From NCBI RefSeq assembly GCF_000283155.1, contig NW_004454171.1, forward strand, positions 12,184,873 to 12,248,872: DNA of 64,000 nt. The letters are read 5' to 3'. The first letter of the stretch is position 1. The number at the start of each line of letters is the position of its first letter. This document shows, in pieces, positions 35,338 to 48,551 of the stretch. The DNA comes from Ceratotherium simum simum. Taxonomy: Eukaryota > Chordata > Mammalia > Perissodactyla > Rhinocerotidae. Position numbers and translations under genes: made by a program. Below the pieces are notes generated by a model, which worked only from the letters and a program-made list of their open reading frames with translations, was not told the origin of the DNA and did not search any database.

Positions 35338-35560
35338 TCACTCCTCCACTCCACAAATATTTATTGAGCACAAATATGCACCAAGTACCATGTTCTGTGC
35401 TGGGAATAAGACAGTGCACGTGACAAGTATGGTTCCTTCCTTTACAGCCTACAAATTCCATGAGATCTTGAACTGGTCTGCCTTGTCAACTGTTTTACTC
35501 GCAGAGCTTAGAATAGTGCTTGACTTAGAGTTTAGGAAGGATGAACATTAATCAGTAAAC
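35338..35560. repeat. L2 fragments in opposite orientation, abutting
   Basis: 35338-35455 reads as L2 antisense ('caaatatttattgagcacaa', 'ttctgtgctgggaataagac'). 35456-35560 reads like an L2 or MIR end in sense ('aattccatgagatcttgaac', 'cttagaatagtgcttgactt'). Both are old and short. Confidence 0.5.
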
Positions 35561-35609
35561 ATCAAATTGTAAATTATGTATTTGAATAAATGCTATGAAA
35601 GGAAAGGTT

Positions 35610-37230
35610 TACTATTTTCTTAGGATTGAGGTATATTTTACATATGGTGAAGAGCACAAATATTAAGTGTACGATTTGAAGTTTTCTCCTGTGTAGCCAT
35701 CACCTACGTCAAGGTGTAGAACATTTCCATCATCAGTGCAAGTTCCTTCATGTCCCTTTCCAGAAATACCGTACCCACATCACCTGCCAAACAAACGTGG
35801 TTCTGATTTCTGTCCCTACAGGTTAGTCTTGCCTGTTCCTAAAACGTATGTAGATGGAATGATACAGTATATACTCTTTTATGTCTGGCTTATCTCACTC
35901 TGCATAGTGCTTTTAAGATTCATCCATGTAATGGTGTATATTGGTAGCAATTGTTTCTTTGTATCGCTGAGTGTTATTCTGTTGTATGAATACACCATAG
36001 TTTATTTATCCGTTCTCCTCTTGATGGACACCTGGGCTGTTTCCAGTTAGGGACTATTTTGAAAAAAAGCTGCTCTAAACATTCTGGAACAAGTCATTTG
36101 TGGAAATACGTTTTTGTAACACTCGGGTAAGAGTGGAATGGCTGGGACCTAGGAGTATGTGTGTTCAACTTGATAAGAAATTGCCAGTATTCCAAAGTGA
36201 TCGTATCGTTTTACCCTCCCACCAGCAGTGTTTGAGAGTTCTTGTTGCTGCGCGTTCTCACTAGCTTGATATTGTCTGCTTTTACGCTGTAGCCATCCTA
36301 AAATGGTATCTCTGTAGTTTTAACTTGCATTTCCCTGATAATTAATGATGTTGAGCATCTTTTCATGCGCTTATTGGCCGTTCTTAGACCATCTTTTGTA
36401 AAAGGACTATACAAGACTTTTTTTAAAAATTGTGGTAAAATACACATAACATAAAATTTACCACCTTAACCATTTTTAAGTGTACAGTTCCATAATGTTA
36501 AGTACATTCCTATTGTTGTGGAACCAGTCTCCAGAACCCCTGTCATCTTACAAAACTGAAACTCTATACTCATTAAACAACAGCTCCCCATTCCCCATCT
36601 CCCCTACTTTTGTCTGTTTTTCATTGCTATTGAGTTGTAGCATTCTGTTAGATATTCCGGATACAAGTTTTTTGTGAGATACATGTATTGCAAATATTTT
36701 TTCCCAATCCGTAGTTTTTCCTACCATTTTTAGAACAGCGTCTTTTGAAAGTCAGAAGTTTTTAATTTTAATGAAGATCAACGTAGCTCTTTTTTTTTTC
36801 TGTGGCAGGTAGTATTTTCTTTGGTTGTGACTATATCTCACATTTTGCATACACCTCTTATGATGTGATTTTGATCTTTTTCCCCTTGAATTTCACTGGT
36901 TCCTTTGTTCTAATTCAATTGACATATGTATGTCATATACATATACATATTCATATACATGAGTCTATTTCTAAACTCTCTATCTTGTTCTGTTGGTCTA
37001 TTTGTCTGTCTTTTTGCCAATACGCTACCATCTTAATTAATATAGCTCTATAGTAAGTCTTGAAATCAAGTAGTGTAAGTCCTTCAATTTTATTTCTCTT
37101 CTCCAAGATTGTCTTGGTAATTCTCTAGCCTTAGTGCTTCCATATACATTTTAGAATCAGCAAATCAATTTCTTTTTTAAAAAATCCTTTAGGTTTTTGA
37201 GTAGGATTTTGTTAAATTGTATTTCACGAG
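35610..37230 (-). mobile_element. Two L1 3' fragments, antisense, in tandem
   Basis: 35610-36415 begins with L1 3' UTR antisense text ('gagcacaaatattaagtgta') and runs to the ORF2 C-terminal region. 36420-37230 restarts with a second 3' UTR ('ggtaaaatacacataacata') and runs into ORF2. Two 3' ends in succession indicate two insertions. Confidence 0.7.
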
Positions 37231-38565
37231 TCTTTTTAGCCAGTGGTTTATTTCAGAATCCAAAGACCCAAATAGCTACCAGATATCTAGTCTAAATAAA
37301 TCAATGACAAGGATTTCTTTTTAAGTTTTGAGGCTATGCCCTATGGCAAGCTAGTAGATACAGTTGTCAAGTAAAAGCTCACCATGATTATGGCTTTTGC
37401 TTTATATTATATATTATGATGCTTTCTTACTGAGCTCAGGGAGACTCTTCACTGTCATATCTTTGTTATGGATTATACTTTTCATTCATGGCCTGTTAGA
37501 TTCTTTCCAGCTTTGAATTCTAAATTGTCTGTTATTAATTTTGTTGCCCCTAATGTCTTCTTGTTTGTATTTTATTGCAATCTTTGCTTGATCTTTGGTA
37601 TTGCTGTGTCATTTTGTTTTAGTTGTGAACTTTTAAGTAACAACGTGATTGGATTTTAGTTCTTTAAATCTAACCTGATACTTATTTACATTTAATAAGA
37701 AAACTGAAACTAGATACATTTATCAGATACATATATCGCTATATATTTGGATTTTTCTTGTCATCTTATTTTATGCTTGCCTGCTCTTTTCTTTGTTTCC
37801 TGGCTCACGTAATATGAACCACATTTTCCTTGTTTTTATTTTCTGTATTGTAGTGGTAAACTTTAAGGTAAAATCAAATACCCACTACATTTCTGCCCTT
37901 ATCAAAACAAGAAGCAGACAATGTTTGAGTCTTAACCCACTCTGGGTAAAACAAGAAGTTATGTTTGTTTTTGTTTCCTCAAGTTTCATCTCAGCCTTAA
38001 TTTCATCAATGTATTCCTTCCTTCCTTCTAGTCTTTGTTAATTTATTTTGTTCAGAGAACTACAATATTATTATGTGATTCTTCTTATCACATAAAAGTA
38101 TTTTTGATTAATTTTATTTTTGCTTTCAGTTTTGTAACCACATGAATAGCAGTTGTTTATACTTTTATTTACCTATTTATTTTTAACCTCACTGACTACT
38201 TTTTTAAAGTAGTCACTGACTTCCACACTTCTTGAGTTCTTAATTTTGATTTATTTCTTATAAACTGGACCACGTATTTGAGTCTTTTTCTTTTTTCTAG
38301 AAGGAACATTATCTTCACTTTGCTGTGCCTTGACCTGAGGCCAGTATAATATGTGCTTGTTCTTGTTAACCTGGCTTATTTTACCCCTGTTTGGATATTT
38401 ATAAGCTATTTTCTTTAACCTTGACATTTAAAGGTGTCACTAGGATATGAGTAAACAAGCATTATTTTATTAATTTCCCTTGAATAAAAAGAGCCTCTCT
38501 GAACTATAGCTTTGTCTTCTTTTCAACTCACACATGTTTCTTGTGTACGCTTTTTTTGTTGTTTT
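37231..38565. other. AT-rich sequence, possibly further degraded L1
   Basis: Style and position suggest more antisense L1, but no diagnostic phrase is clear enough to call it. No exon-like segment was found. Confidence 0.3.
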
Positions 38566-38798
38566 TTTGGTGAGGAAGATTAGCCCTGAGCTAACATCTG
38601 CCAATCCTCCTCTTTTTGCTGAGGAAGATTGGCCCTGGGCTAACATCTGAGCCCATCTTCCTCTACTTTATATGGGACGCCACCACAGCATGGCTTGACA
38701 AGCAGTGTGTAGGTCCACACCCGGGATCTGAACCTGCGAACCCCGGGCTGCTGAAGCAGAGCGTGAGAAGTTAACCACTACGCCACTGGGCCGGCCCC
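38566..38798 (-). mobile_element. ERE SINE
   Basis: Reverse complement of the family ending in CTGGGCCGGCCCC. The imperfect duplications CTTGTGTACGCTTTTT and CTTACGTACACTTTTT flank it. Confidence 0.92.
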
Positions 38799-39496
38799 TC
38801 TTACGTACACTTTTTATGATTGCTTCTGCAGGATTTGTTTTTGTTTCATTTTTAGAAACACTATTGTAGGTTGAATATCTATTTTCTGTCTTCCATAGTT
38901 ATCACATTTTCTTTAATCTCATGTTATTCTCTTTGTCCTTTTCCTTGACATTTTTAGAAAACCTTTCCAGTTTGCACCACTCATCAAACTTTCCCAAATT
39001 GGTTTCAGGTGTGCCGAGAAAGTGATTGTCCTTGGCCCTCCAGGTGGTAGGGGTGGGGCCATTACTGGGGTGGCCTGAACCTCTTATCCTGTAGTCTAAG
39101 CCCCCAAGCAACCTTGTCCATTTCTCCCAGTGCTCCTACAAATAATGCCATTTTTATGTAAGCTATGACAGGCTAAAGGTTAGGAAACGTTACTCTACAT
39201 TATTATTTTATTTTAGGCAATTTTAATTCTAACCTTTACTACCTCCAATATTGATTGATTTCTCAGCCTGTTCCTTTCTCCCCCGTATAAGGTTTCTCAT
39301 TCTCATGCTGTTAATTTGAGGTCAAGCCTCAGTAGGAAAGAGTCCATTTTGTCTCTAGTCTGAATTTTTTGTTTCTTTCCTATTTTGTTTTTTCTTTTTT
39401 TTTTCTGTGAAATAAGCCATGCATATAAAAAGGATGAATGGAAATACATCTGTACAATTTAGAGAACGATAATAACATGAACGCCTGTGTTCCTAG

Positions 39497-39541
39497 AGTA
39501 TTAACATGCCCTAAATAAATAGAGTATTAACATGCCCTAGA
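39497..39541. repeat. Short tandem duplication, about 26-bp unit
   Basis: AGAGTATTAACATGCCCTA occurs twice, separated by AATAAAT, within L1 3' UTR sequence. It is a local duplication. Confidence 0.85.
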
Positions 39542-40039
39542 GGCCCACTGATTATATACTTCTCTATAACCTCCCAGGGGGGACCATTGTCCTGATTTTT
39601 TTCTTTACAGTTTTTCCCAACTGTGCATGTATCCCTAAGCAGTATGTTGTTGACTTTTACCTGTTTTTGAACTTTCTGTAAGTGAAAGAATATAATTGAA
39701 AAAATGTATGTCTTCTTTGGTGATTTGCTCCATTTTTTCAACATTATGTTTCTAAGATTCATGCATGTCAATGCTTGTGGTCGTAGTTCACCCGTTGAGA
39801 GTTTTCTATTGTATGCATATATCACAATTTACTTATCCATTCTGCTGCTGATCAACATTTCGGTTGGTTCTCATTTTTTTCTCTTATGAAGAGTGTTGCC
39901 CCAAACATTCGTGTAGTTTCACCTGATACACCACATATATAGTTTTTCCAGGTTTTATACTAATAAGGAAATTGCTGGTGGTAAAGTATTGGTATGTTCA
40001 AATCTATGGATAAATTGAGGTGATTGCTACAACGCAATA

Positions 40040-40420
40040 TGCTGGCTTAAATAAGATTGAGGGTTGCTTCTCTCTCATGTCATAGGGAAGAAAGGAGCAG
40101 CTCCGGGCAGGAGAGTGCCCGCAAGGAGCCGTACTCCACAAAGTGGTGCTGATGCGCGGGCTCCTTCATTGTTACTGCTCTGCCCTTTCCTGGGCTGTCC
40201 CCTCATCCACGTCAGTAAAGCTGACCAGCCCCATGAATGTGGGCTCCAGGCTGGAGAAACAGGCGGTGCAGGGTCAGCCTTAGGTAGGAGGCCCAGAAAC
40301 GGCACACATCACTTCCACTCATGTCCCACCGTCTATCTCATTGCAAGGGGCTGAGAAAGTGGGCAGCCTAATGCCCAACCAAAATATTACCAAAAGAAAA
40401 AGGAAGACTAGATGCTGAAA
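40040..40420. repeat. Old medium-reiterated repeat inside L1
   Basis: A GC-richer insert contains 'gggttgcttctctctcatgt' and 'ggcacacatcacttccactc', phrases I associate with a common mammalian repeat read from a '...tttatttctctctcacg' end. The exact family is uncertain. Open frames here on both strands (40064-40354 and 40075-40305) are compositional. Confidence 0.4.
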
Positions 40421-43365
40421 GCCAGTGAATGATCTCTACCATAAAAGTGAAGCCAAATCGTTTTCCAAAGTAGAACTACTAGTCAACACTCTAGGAGTGG
40501 ATGAAAGTTGCTGCGCTCCACGTTGTCTCCATGACTGATATTACCAGACTTTATAATTTTTGTCAATCGCGTGATTGTGTATGGTTTCTCCTTGTGGTTT
40601 TGGGTTTTTTTGTGTGTGCTTTTATAATTTAATTTTTTGTATTTCCCTTATTACTAATGAATGTGATCATCTTCTTATATGTTTATTAGGCATTCAGGTT
40701 TCCTCTTTTATGAAGTTTTCAAGTTTTAGCCTTTTGTTTTTATTGGGTTGTCTTTAACTTATTTATTCACAGGAATTCTTTATATAACTTGAATACTAAT
40801 CCTTTATCAGTTATATGTGTTGTAAATGTCTTCTTCCAGTAAGTAAATAATGTTTTGGTGTCTTTTCATAAATAAATGTTCTTAATCTCAATGTTAGTTT
40901 AGTTTAATAATCATTTCCTTTTTGCTTTTACATTTTTTCTGCCTTGTTTAAGAAAACCTTACCTAAATTTTAATCGAAAATATATTCTTCATTGTACTTC
41001 TATTTCTGCATAGATTACATCATGTTCACCACCCAAATGCTAATTACAACCCATCACCACACATGAAATTTTTACAATGTCATAAACCAATGTTACTGCA
41101 ATAAACAAAAAATTAAAAAAAAAAAAAAGAAAATATATTCTTCTCTGTGATCCTAAAAATTTTTTTGTTTTGCCTTTCATGTTTGGAGGTTTAATCCACC
41201 TAGAATGGATATTAGTGAACAAAGAGGTAAACGTCAGATTTCGTTTTCCTTTAATATAGATAATCAACTGAACCAGCACCATACATTGAAAAGTCTATCT
41301 TCTCCCCCCAGTACATAATTCCACCTGTTTTATATTATAGTAGGGGTTCGTATATGTATGAGTGTTTCTGTCTCTCTATTCTGTTCTACTCTTCTATTTG
41401 TCTATTGCCCCAATATGACACTGATTTTATATCTATACTTTTATTATGTCTTTTTATGATAAAACAAATCCCCTGCCCTGATGTTCTTCAAGACTTCCTT
41501 GCCTTTATTGAATTTTTGCATTTCCATATAAAGTTTAGAATCAGATTGTAAATGTTCACAGAAAAAAAAAAACCATAAGAAACAAAATAAAAATTCTATT
41601 GGGATTTTGTTTAGATGTGCATTAAATCTACAGATAAATTTGGACACCATTGGCATCTTTATGATACTGAGTCTTCTAATCCATAAACATGTTATAGCTT
41701 TTGTTTGGCATTGATTTCAATAGAATTTTAGAACTTTCTCGACAGAAATCTTGCAATTTTTAAAAATTTAATCTTAGGTACCTTGTATTTCTATACTACT
41801 CTACTGTAATGGATGATTTGCATTTTTCTTTGTATAATTTGTATCAATTTTTTGCCTTATATAATTTGAGGCTATGTTATCAGATGCTTACTACTTGAGA
41901 ATTGTTATATTCTCCTGGTAAACTGAACATTTTACATTATGTAATGACCCTCTTTATTCTCTACAAATGCTTTTTGCCTTAAAGTCTATTTTGGCTTTAT
42001 AATACTACAGCTGCCTAACTTTCTGTAAGTTATTATTTTCTTGGTATGTCTTTTTCTACCCTATCACTTTCAACCTTTTGTATACTTATGTTTTGGATGT
42101 GACTCTTTTAAATGGTGTATAACTAGTTTTAGACTTTATTCTTAATCCAGTTTGACAATCTTTATCTTTTAACTGGAGGATTTAGTACCTTTAAATTTAT
42201 TGTAATCCTTGATACATTTGGATTTATTTCTGCTTTCTTATTTTGTGTTTTCTATTTGTCCTTCTTTTTCTATGTGTTTTTCTCCTTTCTTGAATTCTTA
42301 TGAATTGGTTAATTTTTTTTCACATTATGTCATTTAGGAAGTTCTAAACTCTATCTCTATCAGGGAAGTGTAAACTTCCTCTATATCTTTACCATCCTCC
42401 TGAACGATAAAAGTTCTTTGAGCAATTAAATTTCAATCACCACCCACTGTCAGTCCATTATGCTATTATGTTGTGTATTCTAATTCTATTTTCCTTAATC
42501 CCCATAGTATATTATTATTGCAAGCTTATTTGGTTAATATTTGTTTAGATTTACTTATGTATTTACCACTTTATTTACAATTCCTTCTTACATCTCAAAC
42601 CTTTCATCTGGAATCACTTTCCCTCTGCATCAAGTACATTCATTAGAATTTTCTTTAGTGGGGATCTGCTGGTGGCTAACACTATCAGTTATCACTTGGT
42701 GGAAAATGTCTTTTATTTTTGCCCCTGTTACTGAAAGATATTTTCACTAGGTATAAAATTCTAGGTTGATGATGCTTCCTCTTTGCACATTGAGGATATC
42801 ATTCAATTTTCTCCTAGTTTCCTTTGTTACCATTGAAAATTTAGATCTCTAACTGTGGTTTTCTTGATGTTTCTGTCTTTTGTCTCTAGTTGCTGTTAAG
42901 ATCTCTTTTTCTTTAATGTTCTGCAATTTCACTCTGTTGTGTCTTGTTGTAGATTTCTTTTGTTTATTCTGCTTGAGATTCATTGAAATTCTTGAAAGTG
43001 GAGATTGGTTTCTTTTATTAGTTCTGGAAAGTTGTCAGTCACTATCTCTTTATATTTTCCCTTTTCCCTGTTCTTTCTGTCTTTTGAAATTTTGATTAAA
43101 TATATGTTATACTTTGTCCCTCTATACTCTATATTCCTTATCCTTTCTTTCATATTTGACATAACTTTGTCTCTCTGAGCTACATTCTGGATAGTGTATT
43201 CCATTCTATCTTTAAATTTATTATGTATTTTTTCACATATGTATAATTTTTTGTTAAAACTGTCCCTTGAATTTTAACTTAAATTATTATATTTATCAAT
43301 GTAAAGAAAGAAGTGCACAAATAAATTTTGTTTGGTTCTTTTTTCAAATATTTTTACTAACTGTC

Positions 43366-44025
43366 ACAGTCCCCCCTTTTCCATGGGGGATATGTTCCAA
43401 GGCTCCCAGTGGATGCCTGAAACTTCAGATAGTACCAAAACCTATATATATATACATATAAACCTACTATGTTTTTTTCCTCTACATACATATTTGAGGT
43501 ATGACAGCAAAATGAGCATGAATTTCTTTTTCCTTCTTAACAATTTCATGGATAGAAGACTTGTTCTTACCATAAATCTTACCAACCTCAGCATACAATT
43601 CTTTTTCTTTCCTTATCAAGCTGAGAACTTTCACCTTTTCACTTAAAGGAAGCACTTTATGGCTTCTCTTTGACATATCCAAATTGCCAGCATCACTACT
43701 CTTGCACTTTGAGGCTGTTATTAAGTAAAATAAGGGTTACTTGAGCACAAGTACAGCAATATTGCAACAGTAGATCTGATAATTAAGCCAGCTACTAAGT
43801 GACTAACAGGCAGGTAGCGTATACAGCACAAAAGGGTGGTTCACCTCCTGGGTGGGACAAAGCAGAATGGCTCGATATTTCATTATGCTACTCAGAACAG
43901 CATCCAATTTAAAACTTAGGAATTATTTATTTCTGGAATTTTCCATTTAATATTTCCAGATCACAGTTGACCACAGGTAATTGAAACTGTGGAAAGCAAA
44001 ACCACAGATAAGCAAGGACTACTAT
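43366..44025 (-). mobile_element. Tigger-type (pogo/Tc1-mariner superfamily) DNA transposon remnant
   Basis: The left end reads CAGTCCCCCCTTTTCCATGG, then 'gttccaaggctcccagtgga'. The right end reads '...aactgtggaaagcaaaacca' and 'gataagcaaggacta', the diverged complement of the left end, as in Tigger/MER2 elements. The minus frame 43482-43682 retains a transposase N-terminus with a KRSHKVLPLSEKVKVLSLIR block, matching the CENP-B-like helix-turn-helix of this family. The catalytic region is absent (internal deletion). It sits inside L1 leader sequence and is long dead. Confidence 0.85.
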
Positions 44026-45384
44026 ATTCATCATCAATCTTCTGTTTTTTATTTCTTGAAACGTAGTAAACATACTTATTTTATATTCTATGACTGAAAA
44101 CTCCTATATCTGAAGTTTTAGAGGGTCTATTTCTACTATCTTTTGTTTCTGCTGGCAACCACTCATGATGTATGTATGGAGTTTTGATGATGAGCTGCTT
44201 ACTTTCCTTGGAACCTTATTTACAAATATTCTTTGAAGCCTTGACTGAAGAGGAATTCTTCCATAAAAGATTTAAATGTGCTTATTTCAGTTGCCATGAG
44301 CACCATCATTCTAGATTTAATTCTAGCTAAAATTTTAAATTTCTTAGCTTATGGTATTTCAGACCATAATTGTGAATTCAGCTTGCAACTGACCTGGACT
44401 AGTTAATGGTTAAGAAGGAGAGATTTTTTATTTCCTTTAACTAGGGGCCAACCTTGGAAACAGGCATTTTCCTTGTAAACTGCTTGGGAGAGCCTTACCT
44501 GAAGTTGAATTTAACCCTAACTGTAGTAATAGCTTTTTGGTCCCAGATTTATACTGGGGTGGGCTCTTGTTACTACACACCTTAGGTGGCTCTGGGCTCT
44601 GGAGTGACAGGAACCTTTCACAGCTCCTGCATACATTCATTAAGTTTGACAAATGCCCTCAAGGTGGATAGTCTCCAGGATGGAAGACTTAGGTTTCTAT
44701 CTTCTCTTAGTCTTAGATCTGAGTGCTCTTGATTTTTTTCATCAGCTTATGGCTACATTTAAGAATACAAGAAGTGGAAGTCTTATATAGATTTAAATTC
44801 TGCTCTTGTATTTTAATCACTAGTAATCTTTTCACATCACATACATAATTCCTTTGCATTTTATCTCAGCTGATTCTTTTCCAGAGACTTCTGCTTATAT
44901 TTCCTATATTCTTGTACTCTATTGTTGGGGCCAAAAAGCTTAATGAAGTTTTCATCTAGATCTCACAATAGATCATTTTTAAATGTATATATTTCTTATG
45001 ATTTCAGAATACTGTTTCTTTAACTGATTCTACAGTTTTTTCATTGTCCCTGTTTTATTTACTCTTTTCTCATCCTTGACAGGGTGAGCCATGTTGAAAC
45101 CCAGTGTTATCAACTGCATTCTCCTGTGTATTGCTCAAATCTCCCTTTCACATTTATAGTTGAAAGGCAGATTGATGTACACAGCACCTATTCCTGACCC
45201 CAGTTTTAGCAGGATTTTACCTTTTTCAGCCCTGTCATAGAGGTTATATTCTCTCCTACACTCACTGCTTGAAGGTATAAAACAATGGAAGATATTAGAA
45301 CTTAAATTCCCAGCAATCATACATTTAACACTGGCTTCTTTTACCATTTTCATGAAAGACTTAAAGGTGGTGAGGGAAAGAGCC

Positions 45385-45790
45385 ATATGAATATCTAGGA
45401 GAAGAATTTTCTAGACAAGGAAGGGACCATTGGAAGGCTCTGAGGTAGAAATGTGCCCGATGTGTTTGAGAAACACCAGGGCATCCAGTGTGGCTGGAGC
45501 AGAGTGAGAAGGAGAGAGAGTAGTAATGAATGTGGTCAAAGCAGTAATAGGACTTTGATTTTTTTTTTTCTTACTCTGAGTAAAATGGGGAGCCTCTCAG
45601 AGTTTTGAGCAGAGCAATAAAATAATCTCACTTAACATTTTAAAGGGACAACTCTGGCAGCTATGGAGGGCAGGGGCAGGGAAAAGAAGCAGATTAGGGA
45701 GCTATGGAAATGATGCTGGTGAGAGATGATGGTGTGGCTTGAACCACCTTCAGAGAGTAGATGGGCAAAATGGGGTATACACATGCCGGG
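45385..45790 (-). mobile_element. L2 LINE fragment, antisense
   Basis: 'ccagtgtggctggagcagag', 'actctgagtaaaatggggag', 'agttttgagcagagcaataa' and 'acaactctggcagctatgga' follow the L2 reverse-complement order. Diverged; no coding capacity. Confidence 0.75.
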
Positions 45791-45825
45791 AGTACTATGT
45801 AGTACTATGTACTATGCAGTACTAG
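45785..45825. repeat. Short tandem motif AGTACTATG(T/C)
   Basis: AGTACTATGT, AGTACTATGT, ACTATGC and AGTACTAG follow each other. Simple local expansion. Confidence 0.7.
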
Positions 45826-46009
45826 ATTTTAGGTCTTTGTAGCAAATGGACAGATCTTTAAAACATAGTATTTGGTGAAAGCACTTAGTACTTAGTGAAA
45901 AAAGTGGGAACACAGAACATACAAGGTAGTGTTTTTACTTTGAATCTAAGATGTGCTTAACATTGGTTCAAGATTTTATAAATCTCTAAAAGAGAAAAAG
46001 TGCTGCCAA

Positions 46010-46115
46010 TGATACTGTGACACTTCGTCTATTGTAAGATGCATCCCAATTGTAGGGATGTTAAAATATCAGAAGGCTACGTCTTAGAACCAACAAAATA
46101 GGATACCACATAATA
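46010..46115 (+). repeat. Dispersed repeat copy 2 (same family as 16470)
   Basis: 'attgtaagatgcatcccaat', 'agggatgttaaaatatcaga' and 'acgtcttagaaccaacaaaa' follow the same order as at 16530-16640. Confidence 0.55.
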
Positions 46116-46449
46116 CCACTAGCATAAATTAAAATACAAGCACAAAATTACAAATTTTTGCATGAACATATTCAAATAAAAAATACACGTAAAATATTTA
46201 AATAGTTTATTTGACGGGGGGACATAAAGGGAGTGAGAGTGGGCTATGGGGGTTAGAAAAACACATGCAAACACACCTATGTACGTGCATATATGCATAC
46301 ATACAAACCAACAAAAAGAAACCTTGATTAGGGAAAACTTCACATAAATCCCCAGGGCGCATCCACGGACCTCAGACCTCTTTTTGATAAACATGCTTAG
46401 TGTACCTTTGGTCCTTTCCACCCGCATATTTTTTTATTTTTTTATTTAT

Positions 46450-46693
46450 TTTTTTTTGTGTGAGGAGATCAGCCCTGTGCTAACATCCGCCAATCCTCCT
46501 CTTTTTTTTTTTGCTGAGGAAGACGGCCCTGGGCTAACATCTGTGCCCATCTTCCTCCACTTTATATGGGACGCCGCCACAGCATGGCTTGCCAAGCAGT
46601 GCGTCGGTGCGAGCCCGGGATCCGAACCAGCGAACCCCGGGCCGCCGCAGCGGAGCGCGCGCACTTAACCGCTTGCGCCACCTGGCCGGCCCC
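46450..46693 (-). mobile_element. ERE SINE
   Basis: Reverse complement of the family ending CTGGCCGGCCCC. Duplications of ACCCGCATATTTTTT at about 46420-46434 and 46695-46709 give clear insertion boundaries immediately beside the L1 poly-T. Confidence 0.94.
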
Positions 46694-46705
46694 TACCCGC
46701 ATATT

Positions 46706-47990
46706 TTTTTAAAACTATTTTATTAAGGTCATAATGGTTTATAACATCATATAATTTCAGATGTACATTATTATATATCAGTTTCTGTATAGACGGCATC
46801 GTGCTTACCACCAGTAGTCTGACTTTTATCCATACCATGCACATGTGCCCCTTTAACTCTTTCACTCAATGCCCAGCCCCCATCCCCTCTGGTAACCACT
46901 AATCTGTTCTCTTTATCCATGTGTTTGTTTATCTTCCACATATGAGTGAAATCATATGGTGTTTGTCTTTCTCTGTCTAGCTTATTTCACTTAACATAAT
47001 ATCCTCAAGGTCCATCCATCTTGTTGCAAATGGGATGTCTTGTCTTTTTTATGTCTGAGTAGTATTCCATTGTATATATACCACATCTTCTTTATCCATT
47101 CATCAGTTGATGGGCACTTGGGTTGCTTCCACATCTTGGCTACTGTGAATAATGCTGCAATGAAGATAGGGGTGCATAAGTGTCTTTGAATTGCTGATTT
47201 CATGTTCTTTGGATAAATGCCAAGTAGTGGGATAGCTGGATGGTATGGTATTTCTATTTTTAATTTTTTGAGAAATCTCCATACTGTTTTCCATAGTGGC
47301 TGCACCAGTTTGCATTCCCACCAGCAGTGTACGAGGATTCCGTTTTCTCCACATCCTCTCCAATATTTGTTATTTTTTGTCTTGTTAATTATAGCCATTC
47401 TGACAGGTGTAAGGTGATACCTCATTGTAGTTTTGATTTGCATTTCCCTCATAATTAGTGATGTTGAACGTCTTTTCATGTGTCTAGTGGCCATCTGTAT
47501 ATCTTCTTTGGAAAAATGTCTATTCATATTGTCTGCCCATTTTTTGACTGGATTGTTGGGTTTTTTGTCGTTGTTGAGTTGTATGAGTTCTTTACATATT
47601 TTAGAAATTAACCCCTTATCAGATATATGATTTGCAAATATTTTCTGCCATTTGGTGGGTTGTCTTTTCGTTTTATTCATGGTTTCCTTTGCCTTGCAGA
47701 AGCTTTTTAGTCTGATGTAGTCTCATTTGTTTATTTTTTCTTTTGTTTCCCTTGCCTGAATAGACACGGTATTTGAAAAGATGCTGCTGAGACCGATGTC
47801 AAAGAGTGTACTGTCTATATTTTCTTCTAGGAGTTTTATGGTTTCAGGTCTTACCTTCAAGTCTTTAATCCATTTTGAGTTAATTTTTGTGTGTTCCACC
47901 TGCACATTTTTAATGTCATGATTTACTTTGCAATAAATGATGTTGGTGATAAGTCTGCTTACATGCTGCTGCTTCTGAACTCCCAAAAGA
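46706..47990 (-). mobile_element. L1 LINE 3' part, antisense, relatively intact
   Basis: The minus frame 46991-47680 (229 codons) is an uninterrupted C-terminal part of L1 ORF2p with [39 protein letters not shown] and [20 protein letters not shown] blocks. The 3' UTR runs to 46706. It is 5'-truncated at about 47990. The long intact frame and close similarity to the copy at 21795-22810 suggest a relatively recent family member. It has no endonuclease or reverse-transcriptase core, so it is inactive. Confidence 0.93.
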
Positions 47991-48384
47991 TATGCTTTTG
48001 TTTTTTCACAATTCAGTTCCTGGGAATCAAGACCATCACTGCTGTAGCTTCCAGGAGCTAGGAGGTGCTGGGGATGACCTATGGTACCTGACTAGTTACA
48101 AATAGTAAATCTCAAATGGGGTGGGGGTAATCAAAAGGAAGGAGAGTCAGAAGAGACATTGAGGAAAACATTTTTCTTGGATTTTCTTTCAAAGTAGCCC
48201 AAATAAGGAAGGGGTCTATTCTCTGGGTGTAAAGGAAAGGACTTCCCCAGCCTTATTTGAGCAAATAAGTTAGAAGCATAGTTTCCCTATCTTGGTAACT
48301 AAGGGCTGAAGAACATTCTACATCCATTTGACTTGATAATTATTTCCCCTTGAGAACACGATGCATCCCTTTTGTGTCTTTCAG

Positions 48385-48465
48385 AAAGTAAAACCTTTAT
48401 ATGTGCAGTCTAAAGTGAACTTGACAGATTCTGCATCTTCTGGAAGTGATCATCATGTATCTTTG
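48385..48465 (+). CDS. Internal coding exon: Ser/Asp-rich segment
   Basis: The acceptor TTTTGTGTCTTTCAG precedes 81 nt (27 codons) that are open only in phase 0; the other two phases hit TAA. The exon ends TCTTTG|GTAGGT, a good donor. It encodes KVKPLYVQSKVNLTDSASSG followed by SDHHVSL. The Ser/Asp cluster is the kind of sequence often phosphorylated by acidophilic kinases, which is inference. It joins in frame to the exon 86 nt downstream. It lies on the same strand as the 18.6-20.4 kb exons and has similar style and size, so it most likely belongs to the same gene, although no sequence-internal proof of that link exists here. Confidence 0.72.
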
Positions 48466-48551
48466 GTAGGTAGATTATTTTTTCCCTATTAAATATTTGA
48501 TCAGGTGATGTTACTCAACCTCAGCAATGGAAATTTTTGGTTTACCTGCAG

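Larger units (their letters stand above)
39380..44750 (-). mobile_element. Composite antisense L1 (3' UTR to leader), interrupted
   Basis: 39380-40040 is L1 3' UTR antisense. 40420-42400 reads ORF2 antisense from C- to N-terminal order. 42760-43310 contains the ORF1 remnant (minus frame 42980-43204 with ERIRNIEYRGTKYNIYLIKI and FPELIKETNLHFQEFQ blocks). 44030-44750 is leader sequence beyond a DNA transposon. Non-L1 material sits at 40040-40420. It is probably one or two old copies. No frame is intact. Confidence 0.7.
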
